NCBI GenBank assembly: GCA_934477125.1
Contig: CAKSOL010000002.1
Location: 186,001 to 250,000, forward strand
DNA length: 64,000 bases
Direction: 5' to 3'
Origin: an uncultured Eubacteriales bacterium
GTDB lineage: Bacteria > Bacillota > Clostridia > Oscillospirales > Acutalibacteraceae
The notes beneath the pieces are model-generated. The model did no database searches and had not been told where the DNA came from. It saw nothing but the letters and a program-made list of their open reading frames with translations. The position numbers and the translations under genes were made by a program. Shown piece by piece: positions 34,999-43,930 of the stretch (positions are counted from its first letter, which is position 1; every line of letters begins with the position of its first letter).

Positions 34999-35505
34999 TT
35001 ATAAACAATTTATTTTGCGGATAGTTTCCTCTCCGCGTTCAAGCGAAACAATTCCGGTGCGGCATATCTCAAGAATGGTAAAATCCTTCATAAGATTTAT
35101 AAAGTCATCGATACGCCTGCTGTCACCGGTCAGCTGAAAAACCATAGCCTCGCGGCTGTAATCAACCGTTTTAGCCTCAAAAGCGGCGGCAGCGTCGCGG
35201 ATTTCTTCGCGCGTTTCCGGCTCGTTTTTCATCTTTATCAGCATAAGCTCGCAGGTGACTGAGTTGCTGCGGTGCAGCTGCTTTACCGAGCAAACGTCTG
35301 GCAGCTTATAAAGCTGGTCGATAAGCTGTTTTTTCGTTTGCTCCTCGCCGTCGAATAAAACGGTTATTCTTGAAAAATCAGGAGATTCCGTTTCGCTGAC
35401 GGTCAGACAGTCGATATTGAACTGCCGGCGGCGGAACATACTGGTTACCCGATTGAGAACGCCGAACTGGTTTCTGACCAATACCGCAACGGTAAATCTT
35501 TGCAT
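34999..35505 (-). CDS. ilvN: Acetolactate synthase small (regulatory) subunit
   Basis: The 168-residue protein has an N-terminal ACT domain (RFTVAVLVRNQFGVLNRVTS) and the conserved C-terminal half of IlvN/IlvH proteins (residues 75-160, SREAMVFQLTGDSRRIDDF). It activates the large subunit and gives feedback control by valine. A GTG at 35514 directly abuts the AAAGGTGG site, whereas the ATG at 35505 lies 9 nt away, so the ATG is chosen. One base separates it from the ilvB stop. Confidence 0.93.
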   Translation of the reverse strand: MQRFTVAVLVRNQFGVLNRVTSMFRRRQFNIDCLTVSETESPDFSRITVLFDGEEQTKKQLIDQLYKLPDVCSVKQLHRSNSVTCELMLIKMKNEPETREEIRDAAAAFEAKTVDYSREAMVFQLTGDSRRIDDFINLMKDFTILEICRTGIVSLERGEETIRKINCL

Positions 35506-35506
35506 T

Positions 35507-37174
35507 TCAGTCACCCACCTTTACTATAATATCATCCATTGAACCGCCGGGAGGGAGCATCGGAAGAACAAATTCGTCCTTATCAATCCGGCAGTCAATC
35601 AAATATGTGCCGTTAGCCGAAAACGCCGTTTTAAGCGCCTGCTCCAGCTCTTCAAGCGTGTCAGCGCGGGTTCCGTCTGCTCCGAAAGCACGGGAGAGGG
35701 CAACAAAATCGGTTTTCCGGTCGAGAATGGTATTAGAATAATGCTTGTCAAAGAAAAGGGTCTGCCATTGACGGACCATACCGAGAACGCCGTTATTCAG
35801 CATTAAAATTACAAGCGGTACATTTTGGCTTACAGCCGTTGCAAGCTCGTTGAGACACATTCCGAAGCTGCCGTCTCCCGTTACGAGAACCGAACGTTCA
35901 CCCGTTCCGAAAGCCGCGCCTATTGCCGCTCCGAGACCGAAGCCCATGGTTCCGAGACCGCCGCTTGAAATAAATCTGCGCGAATTCTTAAAGCTGAGCG
36001 TTTGCGCCGCCCACATCTGGTGCTGACCGACATCTGTTGCAACCGGAGTATTTTCTCCGAGATAACGGTTAAGCGCTAAAAGAGTGTTTCGCGGAGTAAG
36101 CCCCGGACGTTTATCGAGGGTTTCCTCCTCCTCGCGGCGGAAACGGGCAATTTCATCCTGCCATTCATCGTTCTTTTTCTCTGAAAGCAGGGGAAGAAGC
36201 TGCTGTAAGGTCAGCTTAACATCGCCGCGCAGCCCGTGAGCGACAGGAACGGTTTTTGAAAGCTCTGCGCCGTCAATATCAATGTGTATTATTTTTGCTC
36301 CTACCGCGAATTTCTCGCGGTTCCCGGTAACCCGGTCATTAAAGCGGTTTCCGAGCGCTATAATACAGTCGGCTTTGTGCATTGCCATTGAACTTGCGTA
36401 ATGCCCGTGCATACCCTGCATACCGAGGAAACGCGGATGTGAGGTCGGAACTCCGGAAAGCCCCATAAGCGAACAGCCTATCGGCGCATCTATTTTTTCA
36501 GCAAGTTCCAACATTTCCTCGGCTGCGTCCGCCGCTATCAGTCCTCCGCCAAAGTAAATATAAGGCCGTTTTGCGCTGTTGATACATTCCGCCGCGCTGA
36601 TGATGCGAGACTGCTTGGCGGCGCTTTTTGCAGCCGGTATAACGGCAGGCATTTGAATATACTCACATTCGGCAATCTGAATGTCCTTAGGCACATCTAT
36701 CAGTACGGGACCGGGTCTGCCGGAAATTGCAAGGCTGAACGCCTCTCTTAGCGTGTCCGCCAGGGTTTCAACCGAGCCGACAAAGTAATTGTGCTTTGTT
36801 ATCGGCAGAGTGATTCCGGTTATGTCTATTTCCTGAAAGCTGTCCGTTCCTATCTGCGAACTCGGAACATTACCCGTAATAGCTATCAGCGGAACCGAGT
36901 CGAGATATGCCGTTGCAATTCCTGTTACGAGGTTTGTCGCCCCGGGTCCTGATGTTGCGATAACAACTCCCGGTTTTCCTGTTGAGCGTGCGTAACCGTC
37001 GGCGGCGTGAGCCGCGCCCTGTTCGTGAGCCGCAAGAACGTGATGCAGCTCGTCGGAGTATTTATAAAGCGAATCGTATACATTCAGAATCTGACCGCCG
37101 GGATAGCCGAAAACAACCTTGCAGCCCTGCTCTATAAGTACTCTGACAATTATATCTGCTCCTGATAATCTCAT
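35507..37174 (-). CDS. ilvB: Acetolactate synthase large (catalytic) subunit
   Basis: This 555-residue thiamine-diphosphate enzyme condenses pyruvate with pyruvate or 2-ketobutyrate. The catalytic glutamate is E51 (AAHEQGAAHAADGYAR). The thiamine-diphosphate/Mg2+ motif GDGSFGMCLNELATAV lies around residue 430, ending in MLNNG. The gene follows leuB by 4 nt, with its AAAGGACTG site inside leuB. Confidence 0.95.
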   Translation of the reverse strand: MRLSGADIIVRVLIEQGCKVVFGYPGGQILNVYDSLYKYSDELHHVLAAHEQGAAHAADGYARSTGKPGVVIATSGPGATNLVTGIATAYLDSVPLIAITGNVPSSQIGTDSFQEIDITGITLPITKHNYFVGSVETLADTLREAFSLAISGRPGPVLIDVPKDIQIAECEYIQMPAVIPAAKSAAKQSRIISAAECINSAKRPYIYFGGGLIAADAAEEMLELAEKIDAPIGCSLMGLSGVPTSHPRFLGMQGMHGHYASSMAMHKADCIIALGNRFNDRVTGNREKFAVGAKIIHIDIDGAELSKTVPVAHGLRGDVKLTLQQLLPLLSEKKNDEWQDEIARFRREEEETLDKRPGLTPRNTLLALNRYLGENTPVATDVGQHQMWAAQTLSFKNSRRFISSGGLGTMGFGLGAAIGAAFGTGERSVLVTGDGSFGMCLNELATAVSQNVPLVILMLNNGVLGMVRQWQTLFFDKHYSNTILDRKTDFVALSRAFGADGTRADTLEELEQALKTAFSANGTYLIDCRIDKDEFVLPMLPPGGSMDDIIVKVGD

Positions 37175-37178
37175 TTTT

Positions 37179-38264
37179 TCAGTCCTTTTTAAGATTTTCT
37201 GCTATAAGACTTCCCATCCGGCGGCAGCCTATAAGCTCAAAACCGCCGTCCTTAGGCATAATATCCGCCGTGCGGTAACCTGCGGTCAATACCGCGTCAA
37301 CCGCTTTTTCAATGCAGTCCGCTTCGTTCGGCATATCAAAGCTGTAACGAAGCATCATAGCGGCGGAAAGAACGGTTCCTATCGGATTTGCAATATCCTT
37401 TCCGGCAATATCCGGCGCGGAGCCGTGTATCGGCTCGTAAAGTCCGCGTCCGGTTTTTCCGAGACTCGACGACGGTATCATTCCTATTGAACCGGTTATC
37501 ATTGAAGCCTCGTCCGAGAGGATGTCGCCGAACATATTTTCAGTAACAATAACGTCAAATTGCGACGGATTTTTAACTATTTGCATAGCGCAGTTGTCAA
37601 CCAGCATATCCGAAAGCTCAACATCCGGATATTCCCCGGCGAGACGGTGCATAACCGACTTCCAAAGCCTGCTGCAATCAAGAACGTTGCTTTTTTCAAC
37701 CGAGCATAGCCGTTTTCCGCGTTTTTGTGCGGTTTCAAAGCCTATTCGACCTATGCGCTCAATTTCCGATTCGGAATAGCTCATAGTGTCCGTAGCCTTT
37801 TTTTCTCCGTTTATATCATCCGTTCTGTGCTCGCCGAAATAAACTCCGCCGATAAGCTCGCGGACGATAATGAAATCAATACCCTTTTCAACAATTTCGG
37901 GCTTGAGCGGTGAAGCAGCGGCGAGCTGCTTCCAGATTTTCGCAGGTCTGTTGTTTGAATAGACCTCCATACCGGCTCTGAGCCTGAGCAGTCCCTTTTC
38001 CGGCCGCTTGTCTCCGGGAACCCCGTTCCATTTATCTCCGCCGACAGCGCCTAAAAGAACGCTGTCCGCCGAAAGGCATTTTTGCAGCTCGGAGGAGGGC
38101 AGAGGGTCACCGTATTTATCAATGGCGCAGCCGCCCATATCAGCATCTGTATAAGAAAAGGAGTGACCGTATAGCTCGGCTGTCCGGTTAAGAACCTCAA
38201 GCGCGGCATTTACTATTTCCGGCCCTATTCCGTCTCCGCGGATTACGGCAATTTGCTTGTTCAT
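37179..38264 (-). CDS. leuB: 3-isopropylmalate dehydrogenase
   Basis: The 361-residue enzyme oxidises 3-isopropylmalate with NAD+. The start MNKQIAVIRGDGIGPEIV is typical. The substrate loop RAGMEVYSNNRPAK and the catalytic DNCAMQIVKNP segment are present, as is the NAD site GSAPDIAGKDIANP. A longer frame to 38354 exists, but GGAGG stands before the ATG at 38264, which overlaps the leuD stop by 4 bp. Confidence 0.95.
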   Translation of the reverse strand: MNKQIAVIRGDGIGPEIVNAALEVLNRTAELYGHSFSYTDADMGGCAIDKYGDPLPSSELQKCLSADSVLLGAVGGDKWNGVPGDKRPEKGLLRLRAGMEVYSNNRPAKIWKQLAAASPLKPEIVEKGIDFIIVRELIGGVYFGEHRTDDINGEKKATDTMSYSESEIERIGRIGFETAQKRGKRLCSVEKSNVLDCSRLWKSVMHRLAGEYPDVELSDMLVDNCAMQIVKNPSQFDVIVTENMFGDILSDEASMITGSIGMIPSSSLGKTGRGLYEPIHGSAPDIAGKDIANPIGTVLSAAMMLRYSFDMPNEADCIEKAVDAVLTAGYRTADIMPKDGGFELIGCRRMGSLIAENLKKD

Positions 38265-38758
38265 TCGGCTTTTCCTCCGTTCTTTATCGAAGCGAGAAGA
38301 CCGCCGCTTTTGATAATATTCTGAATAAACGGAGGGAAGGGCTGAGCCTTCCATTTTTCTCCAGTTGTTATGTCGGTTATTTCTCCGGTGTCAAAATCGA
38401 CCGAAACGGTGTCGCCGGCGGATATTTTATCGGCAGCTTGCGGACATTCAAGTATCGGCAGACCGATATTTATTGCGTTGCGGTAGAATATCCGCGCAAA
38501 GCTTTTCGCAATAACGCAGCCGGTTCCGCAGGTTTTTATAACAAGCGGGGCATGCTCGCGGGATGAGCCGCAGCCGAAATTCCACCCGGCAGCAATAATA
38601 TCTCCCGGCTTTACGTTTTTAACGAAATCCTTGTCGATATCCTCCATACAGTGCAGAGAAAGCTCCTTTGCGTCTGCGGTGTTAAGATAGCGCGCAGGAA
38701 TTATAACGTCTGTGTCAACGTTGTCCGGATATTTGAAAGCCTTACCCTGAGTGTTCAT
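38261..38758 (-). CDS. leuD: 3-isopropylmalate dehydratase small subunit
   Basis: The 165-residue swivel-domain subunit pairs with LeuC. Conserved segments include NVDTDVIIPARYLN near the start and GSSREHAPLVIKTCG around residue 65. It overlaps leuC and leuB by 4 bp each, giving strict translational coupling. The length is normal for the short clostridial/archaeal type. Confidence 0.95.
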   Translation of the reverse strand: MNTQGKAFKYPDNVDTDVIIPARYLNTADAKELSLHCMEDIDKDFVKNVKPGDIIAAGWNFGCGSSREHAPLVIKTCGTGCVIAKSFARIFYRNAINIGLPILECPQAADKISAGDTVSVDFDTGEITDITTGEKWKAQPFPPFIQNIIKSGGLLASIKNGGKAE

Positions 38759-40020
38759 TGCTCTGCCTCCTTTGGTGCGGTTATATAGCCCGTAAGCGCA
38801 CTTGCCGCAGCGGTCGCAGGGCTTGCGAGATAGACCTCGCTGTCAATGTGACCCATTCTTCCGACGAAATTACGGTTTGTCGTTGCAATGCAGCGCTCTC
38901 CGGCGGCAAGTATGCCCATATATCCTCCGAGACACGGTCCGCAGGTCGGCGTTGAAATAACCGCCCCTGCATCGATAAATGCCTCTGCCCAGCCGCGCTT
39001 GATACATTCGCGGTATATGTTCATGGTTGCGGGGATTATTATGCAGCGAACACCGTCGGCTATATGTCTGCCCTTTAAAATACGGTATGCTGTTTCCATA
39101 TCTTCAAGCCGTCCGTTTGTACAGCTTCCTATAACAGCCTGATCTATTTTAATATCGCCGAGCTCCTCAGCCGGGCGGGTATTCTCCGGAAGATGCGGAC
39201 AGCTTACCGTAGGAACGATTTTTGTCAGGTCGATAACGATTGTTTTTTCGTATTCCGCGTCGGCATCCGCCGAACATTCAACCGGCTTGCGCTCGCAGCG
39301 TCCTGCCATATATTCGCGTGTTATGTCGTCAACAGGGAAAATTCCGTTTTTAGCCCCTGCCTCAATAGCCATATTGCATATGCAGAGTCTATCGTCCATT
39401 GAAAGCGAGGAGACCCCCGGACCGACAAATTCCATACTGCGGTAAAGAGCGCCGTCAACCCCAATCATACCTATGATATGAAGAATAACGTCCTTTCCGC
39501 TGCAATTCTTCGGCAGCCTGCCCGTAAGTTCAAACCGGATTGCGGACGGAACCTTGAACCACGCCATACCTGTTGCCATACCTGCTGCCATATCCGTGCT
39601 TCCGACGCCTGTTGAGAAGGCTCCCAAAGCGCCGTAGGTGCAGGTGTGACTGTCGGCGCCGATAATGCAGTCGCCGGCGGTAACAACTCCCTGTTCGGGC
39701 AGTAATGCGTGCTCAATTCCCATTTTTCCGACGTCGTAAAAATGACTCACGCAATGCTCGCAGGCAAACTCCCTGCATTGCTTTGACTGCTCCGCGGCTT
39801 TTATATCCTTGTTCGGGACAAAATGGTCGAGAACTATCGCGATGCGATCCTTATCAAATACGCTGTCAAAGCCTATCTTTTTAAATTCGTTTACCGCAAC
39901 CGGAGTTGTTATATCATTTCCGAGAACGATATCAAGACGGGCGTTTATAAGCTGTCCCGCCGTCACGCTTTCAAGTCCTGCATGAGCGGCAAGGATTTTC
40001 TGTGTCATTGTCATTCCCAT
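38755..40020 (-). CDS. leuC: 3-isopropylmalate dehydratase large subunit
   Basis: The 421-residue aconitase-family subunit isomerises 2- to 3-isopropylmalate using a [4Fe-4S] cluster. Its cluster cysteines appear in GSCTNGR (about residue 300) and TPTCGPCLGG (about 355-364). The segment ADSHTCTYGALGAFSTGVGS is diagnostic. AAGGAG lies 9 nt before the start. The short length matches the LeuC2/clostridial type. Confidence 0.95.
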   Translation of the reverse strand: MGMTMTQKILAAHAGLESVTAGQLINARLDIVLGNDITTPVAVNEFKKIGFDSVFDKDRIAIVLDHFVPNKDIKAAEQSKQCREFACEHCVSHFYDVGKMGIEHALLPEQGVVTAGDCIIGADSHTCTYGALGAFSTGVGSTDMAAGMATGMAWFKVPSAIRFELTGRLPKNCSGKDVILHIIGMIGVDGALYRSMEFVGPGVSSLSMDDRLCICNMAIEAGAKNGIFPVDDITREYMAGRCERKPVECSADADAEYEKTIVIDLTKIVPTVSCPHLPENTRPAEELGDIKIDQAVIGSCTNGRLEDMETAYRILKGRHIADGVRCIIIPATMNIYRECIKRGWAEAFIDAGAVISTPTCGPCLGGYMGILAAGERCIATTNRNFVGRMGHIDSEVYLASPATAAASALTGYITAPKEAEQ

Positions 40021-40033
40021 AAAACCACGCTCC

Positions 40034-41698
40034 TTATTTGCTTGTCATATCGTTATATGCGCTGACAAGGGCTTCGCAGCCTGCCTTGATAATATCGGTG
40101 TCGCAGCCTGCTCCCCAGTACATAACGCCGTACTCGTCCTCAATGCCTATGTATGCCGCTGCAACGCTTCCTGAACCGTGTTCAGCCATACTGTGTTCGG
40201 TGTATACCTGTAACTTATATCTGTTTCCGGTATATTCGTGAAGTGCGTTGCTTACCGCGTCGAGAGAACCGTTGCCCTCTGAGTGCAGGCAGCAGCTGAC
40301 GCCGTTCTTTATAAATGTTATATCAGCCGAAACATTTCCGTCTTTCTTCGTGAAATGAGTTTCGGATATACTGAGCGGCTGAGAACAGTTGAAATAGGAC
40401 GCCTTGAAGATTTTGAGAATGTCCTCAGGTTTTAGCTCGCGATGCTCGCGGTCGGAAACATCCTTGCAGCGGTAGCTTAAATCCTCGCGCATTTTAGGCG
40501 GAAGAATATATCCGTAGCTGTGTTCAAGAATATATCCTATTCCGCCCTTTCCGCTTTGCGAATTAACGCGTATAACGTCAGCATCATAGGTGCGGCTTAT
40601 ATCGTGCGGGTCAATAGGTATATAGGGAACAGTCCAGGCTTTAAGCTGCTTTTCCGCCCTCCAGCTCATTCCCTTAGCTATTGCGTCCTGATGGCTGCCG
40701 GAAAAAGCGGCAAAAACCAGCGCGCCTGCGTAGGGCGAACGTTCGTAAACGTGCATCCCGGTACATTCCTCGTAGGTCGAGACTATCGAGGGCATATCTG
40801 AAAAATCAAGCTCAGGATTTACGCCGTGTGAATACATATTCATAGCGAGGGTTATTATATCAACATTTCCGGTGCGCTCGCCGTTTCCGAAAAGTGTTCC
40901 CTCAACTCTGTCGGCTCCTGCGAGGAGCGCAAGCTCTGTATCTGCGACCCCGGTTCCGCGGTCGTTGTGCGGGTGCAGAGAAAGGGTGACGTTTTCGCGG
41001 TATCTGAGATTTTCGCTCATATACTCGATTTGCGAGGCGTAGATATGCGGAAGGCTCATTTCAACAGTTACCGGGAGATTGATTATAACGTTATTGTCCG
41101 CAGAGGGCTCTAAAACGTCGAGAACCGCGTTGCATACCTCAAGCGCATATTCCGGCTCTGTTCCGGTAAAGCTTTCGGGGGAGTATTCAAAGCGGAAATT
41201 GCCGTCATATTCTGCGGCAAGCTTTTTAACAAGCTTTGCTCCGTTAACCGCTATTTTTTTGATTTCTTCCTTTGATTTTCTAAAAACCTGCTCACGCTGA
41301 GCAACGCTTGTAGAATTGTAAAAATGTATTATTGCATTCGGCGCGCCCTTGCAGGCTTCAAAGGTTTTTCTGATTATATGCTCGCGGCATTGGGTAAGGA
41401 CCTGAACGGTAACATCTTTAGGAATCATATCGCGTTCAATGAGAGTACGGAGAAACTCATATTCCGTTTCGCTTGCTGCCGGGAAGCCTACTTCTATCTC
41501 TTTAAAGCCGACGCGCAGCAGAATTTGATAAAATTTAAGCTTTTGTTCAAGGCTCATAGGGATAACAAGACTCTGATTGCCGTCCCGTAAATCAACGCTG
41601 CACCATAACGGAGCCTTTTCAATATGGTCCCTGCGCGCCCAGTTGAGATGCGTTCCGGGCGCGGGATAATACCCGATACTGTATTTACTTGCGTCCAT
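40034..41698 (-). CDS. leuA: 2-isopropylmalate synthase
   Basis: LeuA condenses acetyl-CoA with 2-ketoisovalerate in the first committed leucine step. The 554 residues match the longer LeuA2 form. The HMGL-like barrel shows WCSVDLRDGNQSL near residue 31 and the metal-binding SLHPHNDRGTG near residue 245. The C-terminal third is the regulatory LeuA dimer domain, where leucine normally binds. It is 13 bp upstream of leuC. Confidence 0.94.
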   Translation of the reverse strand: MDASKYSIGYYPAPGTHLNWARRDHIEKAPLWCSVDLRDGNQSLVIPMSLEQKLKFYQILLRVGFKEIEVGFPAASETEYEFLRTLIERDMIPKDVTVQVLTQCREHIIRKTFEACKGAPNAIIHFYNSTSVAQREQVFRKSKEEIKKIAVNGAKLVKKLAAEYDGNFRFEYSPESFTGTEPEYALEVCNAVLDVLEPSADNNVIINLPVTVEMSLPHIYASQIEYMSENLRYRENVTLSLHPHNDRGTGVADTELALLAGADRVEGTLFGNGERTGNVDIITLAMNMYSHGVNPELDFSDMPSIVSTYEECTGMHVYERSPYAGALVFAAFSGSHQDAIAKGMSWRAEKQLKAWTVPYIPIDPHDISRTYDADVIRVNSQSGKGGIGYILEHSYGYILPPKMREDLSYRCKDVSDREHRELKPEDILKIFKASYFNCSQPLSISETHFTKKDGNVSADITFIKNGVSCCLHSEGNGSLDAVSNALHEYTGNRYKLQVYTEHSMAEHGSGSVAAAYIGIEDEYGVMYWGAGCDTDIIKAGCEALVSAYNDMTSK

Positions 41699-41727
41699 TA
41701 TTTAAAATCTCCTTATAATATATTAAA

Positions 41728-42102
41728 TCAGATTTCGGCTACTGTGTCAACCTCAACAAGAACATTTTTCGGAAGCTCCTTTACCGCAACGCAGGAGCGC
41801 GCGGGTTTTTCGGTGAAATATTCGCCGTATACGGCGTTAAATGCGGCAAAATCTTCCATATTACGCAGAAAACAGACTGTTTTAACTACCTTTTCAAGCG
41901 AGGAGCCGGCAGCTTTCAAAACCTCTGCGAGGTTTTTGCAGACCTGCTTTGTCTGCTCCTCTATGGTTTTTGTTTCAACATTTCCCGTTTTCGGGTTTAT
42001 CGCTATCTGTCCGGAGGTGAAAACAAGACCTCCCGATACTATCGCCTGAGAATACGGTCCTATCGCTTCCGGAGCGTTGTTTGTATGAATTGCTTTGCTC
42101 AT
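41728..42102 (-). CDS. ridA: RidA-family enamine/imine deaminase
   Basis: The 124-residue protein has the full YjgF/RidA fold signature, including AIGPYSQAIVSGGLVFTSGQ and the C-terminal RSCVAVKELPKNVLVEVD with the key arginine. RidA hydrolyses the reactive 2-aminoacrylate or aminocrotonate released by PLP enzymes such as threonine dehydratase. It sits 15 bp after ilvA, exactly where that job is needed. Confidence 0.92.
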   Translation of the reverse strand: MSKAIHTNNAPEAIGPYSQAIVSGGLVFTSGQIAINPKTGNVETKTIEEQTKQVCKNLAEVLKAAGSSLEKVVKTVCFLRNMEDFAAFNAVYGEYFTEKPARSCVAVKELPKNVLVEVDTVAEI

Positions 42103-42117
42103 TTTAACCTTTCCTTT

Positions 42118-43317
42118 CTATTCGTTTACTATCTTAAAGCCTTCTTTTTTGAGTGCGCTTATAATCTCGTTGACGTGTTCAAAATCGCGTGTTTCCATCG
42201 CGATACGCAGGTAACAGCCGTTGACGCTTTCGGTTTCGCCGGTATGCTCGTGATGAACGCTTGTAACGTTTCCGCCGCAGTCGGCAATTATTCTTGAAAC
42301 GTCCTTCAGCTGACCGGGCTTGTCGATAAGCTCTATAAGCAGACTTGTCGAACGTCCGGACTTCATAAGTCCGCGTTCTATAACGCGGGAGAGAATAGTT
42401 ACGTCAATGTTTCCTCCCGAAACAACGCTGACTACCTTTTTGCCTGCAATCGGCAGCTTTCCGAACATTGCAGCAGCAACCGATACGGCGCCCGCGCCCT
42501 CAGCAATCATTTTATGCTTTTCAATCAGGGTCAGTATCGCCGATGAAATTTCATCCTCCGAAACGAGAACGATATCGTCAACATAATTTTTAACAAGCTC
42601 AAAGGTGTTTTCTCCGGGCTGCTTTACGGCAATACCGTCGGCAATGGTTGAAACGCTGTCAAGACATTCAATCGAGCCGTCCCTGACCGAGTTATACATA
42701 CTCGGCGCGCCTGCCGCCTGAACGCCGTATACCTTTATCGACGGACGGATGGATTTAAGCGCGAACGCAACTCCGGAAATCAGTCCGCCGCCGCCTATCG
42801 GAACTATAACTGCGTCAATATCGTCAATATCGTTCAGAATTTCAAGACCGATAGTACCCTGACCGGCGATAACGTATTCATCGTCAAACGGATGAACAAA
42901 GGTGTAACCCTTTTCATCCTTCAGCTCAAGCGCTTTTTGGTATGCGTCATCATAACAGCCTGAAACCAGGCAAACCTCCGCACCGTAGCCCTTTGTTGCC
43001 TCAACCTTGGAAATCGGAGCGGAATCCGGCAGACAGATAAGCGAGGGAATACCGCATTTGCTTGCCGCAAGGGCAACGCCCTGAGCATGGTTTCCGGCGG
43101 AGCAGGCGATAACGCCGCGCTGCTTTTCTTCGTCGGACAGCATAGCAATTTTGTATCCCGAACCGCGCAGCTTGAACGAGCCTGTGCGCTGCAGGTTTTC
43201 CGGCTTGAGATAAAGCGTACATTCGGGAGCAACCGCCTGCGTCCGCAGCAGCGGGGTAGGGGCTACTATGTTTTTCAGTACGCTTGAGGCATGAAAAATA
43301 CGGTCGATAGTAAGCAT
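42118..43317 (-). CDS. ilvA: Threonine dehydratase with C-terminal ACT domain
   Basis: The 399-residue PLP enzyme deaminates threonine to 2-ketobutyrate for isoleucine. K49 in TGSFKLRGSGYK is the Schiff-base lysine, and SGGNIDVTIL precedes a single ACT domain (about residues 325-399). This is the shorter TdcB-like type with one ACT domain. A frame extends upstream to 43458 through the T-box terminator and is not coding; AAAGGA stands 8 nt before the chosen ATG. It is the first gene behind the T-box leader. Confidence 0.92.
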   Translation of the reverse strand: MLTIDRIFHASSVLKNIVAPTPLLRTQAVAPECTLYLKPENLQRTGSFKLRGSGYKIAMLSDEEKQRGVIACSAGNHAQGVALAASKCGIPSLICLPDSAPISKVEATKGYGAEVCLVSGCYDDAYQKALELKDEKGYTFVHPFDDEYVIAGQGTIGLEILNDIDDIDAVIVPIGGGGLISGVAFALKSIRPSIKVYGVQAAGAPSMYNSVRDGSIECLDSVSTIADGIAVKQPGENTFELVKNYVDDIVLVSEDEISSAILTLIEKHKMIAEGAGAVSVAAAMFGKLPIAGKKVVSVVSGGNIDVTILSRVIERGLMKSGRSTSLLIELIDKPGQLKDVSRIIADCGGNVTSVHHEHTGETESVNGCYLRIAMETRDFEHVNEIISALKKEGFKIVNE

Positions 43318-43333
43318 AGTCAAATTCCTTTCT

Positions 43334-43376
43334 AAAAAACAATCCTGTCTCTTTGCAAACAAAGAGACAGGATTTT
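43334..43376 (-). terminator. T-box regulated intrinsic terminator
   Basis: On the minus strand a 14-bp perfect stem (43361-43374 with 43341-43354) with a 6-nt loop is followed by GTTTTTT. It lies directly after the T-box core and 17 nt before the ilvA start codon. It should form when the cognate tRNA is charged. Confidence 0.9.
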
Positions 43377-43622
43377 TAAACAATAAAAATCTTGCGGTAC
43401 CACTCTTTTTGCCGCCGTTATATTCCGGCGACCTCTCAATCGTGACTTGAAAAATCACTTCCCGCTGTAACGGTCAGGCTCCGTCCGTCCTAATATAAGC
43501 TTAAACGCCTAATTCAGCCCGGAAGCTCCGAGGAGAGCTCGCAAAAAAATCTTCCACCGGCTCACACCCAACCGCCGACTCTCTGAATGCCGAAAAATTT
43601 GCTTTTTCCTCATCTGTGCTTT
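43334..43622 (-). ncRNA. T-box riboswitch leader of the ilv-leu operon
   Basis: The leader carries the T-box core AGAGTGGTACCGCAAG (43391-43406 read on the minus strand), followed by a long terminator stem. The 5' half has the usual AGAGAG...stem I and GGCTGAA/GGACGGA landmarks. T-boxes sense uncharged tRNA by base pairing at a specifier codon and at the NCCA end. By alignment with remembered leaders the specifier may be CTC (Leu) at 43535-43537, which would fit the leucine genes. I could not confirm this by folding. Confidence 0.9.
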
Positions 43623-43628
43623 TTCGTT

Positions 43629-43657
43629 ATTATACCATTTGCATAAATGAATGTCAA
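43629..43657 (-). promoter_or_regulatory. Consensus sigma-A promoter of the ilv-leu operon
   Basis: TTGACA (43652-43657), exactly 17 bp, and TATAAT (43629-43634) are both perfect on the minus strand, with a TG one base before the -10. Transcription should start near 43622, at the T-box leader. Such a strong promoter suits control by attenuation rather than by an activator. Confidence 0.9.
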
Positions 43658-43930
43658 GTTTTCGGATTAAATTGCCCCCATTTTGTTGCTTTTTGCAGAA
43701 AAAAAGGCAATATGCGCAAGTATTTGTGATTTATGATGAATAATTTAGGAAAAAACGGTAAAATTGACAGATTTTTATTTCGGATAATTATAAAAAACGC
43801 AGTTTGGACGATTATTCTAAAAAATATACAGAAAAACGCTGCAAATTTTTTTAAAAAAAGTCTTTTTTCGTCGGGAAAAGTGTGGTATATTATATATGAA
43901 GTAAAATCTATACTTTTCGGAGGGTATTTT
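43658..43930 (+). other. AT-rich leader region upstream of the PRPP synthetase-like gene
   Basis: This 273-bp stretch has no convincing gene. An open frame from 43733 runs into the next gene but is lysine/asparagine-rich by base composition only. Possible promoter elements include TTGACA near 43762 and an extended -10 TGGTATATT shortly before the gene, but neither has a well-placed partner. I call no specific site. Confidence 0.4.

Noticed and set aside
43318..43458. N-terminal extension of ilvA
   Set aside because: It would translate the T-box core and terminator; the ATG at 43317 has its own ribosome-binding site.
43733..43930. N-terminal extension of the PRPP synthetase-like protein
   Set aside because: The added residues reflect AT-rich DNA, while GGAGGG precedes the ATG at 43931.
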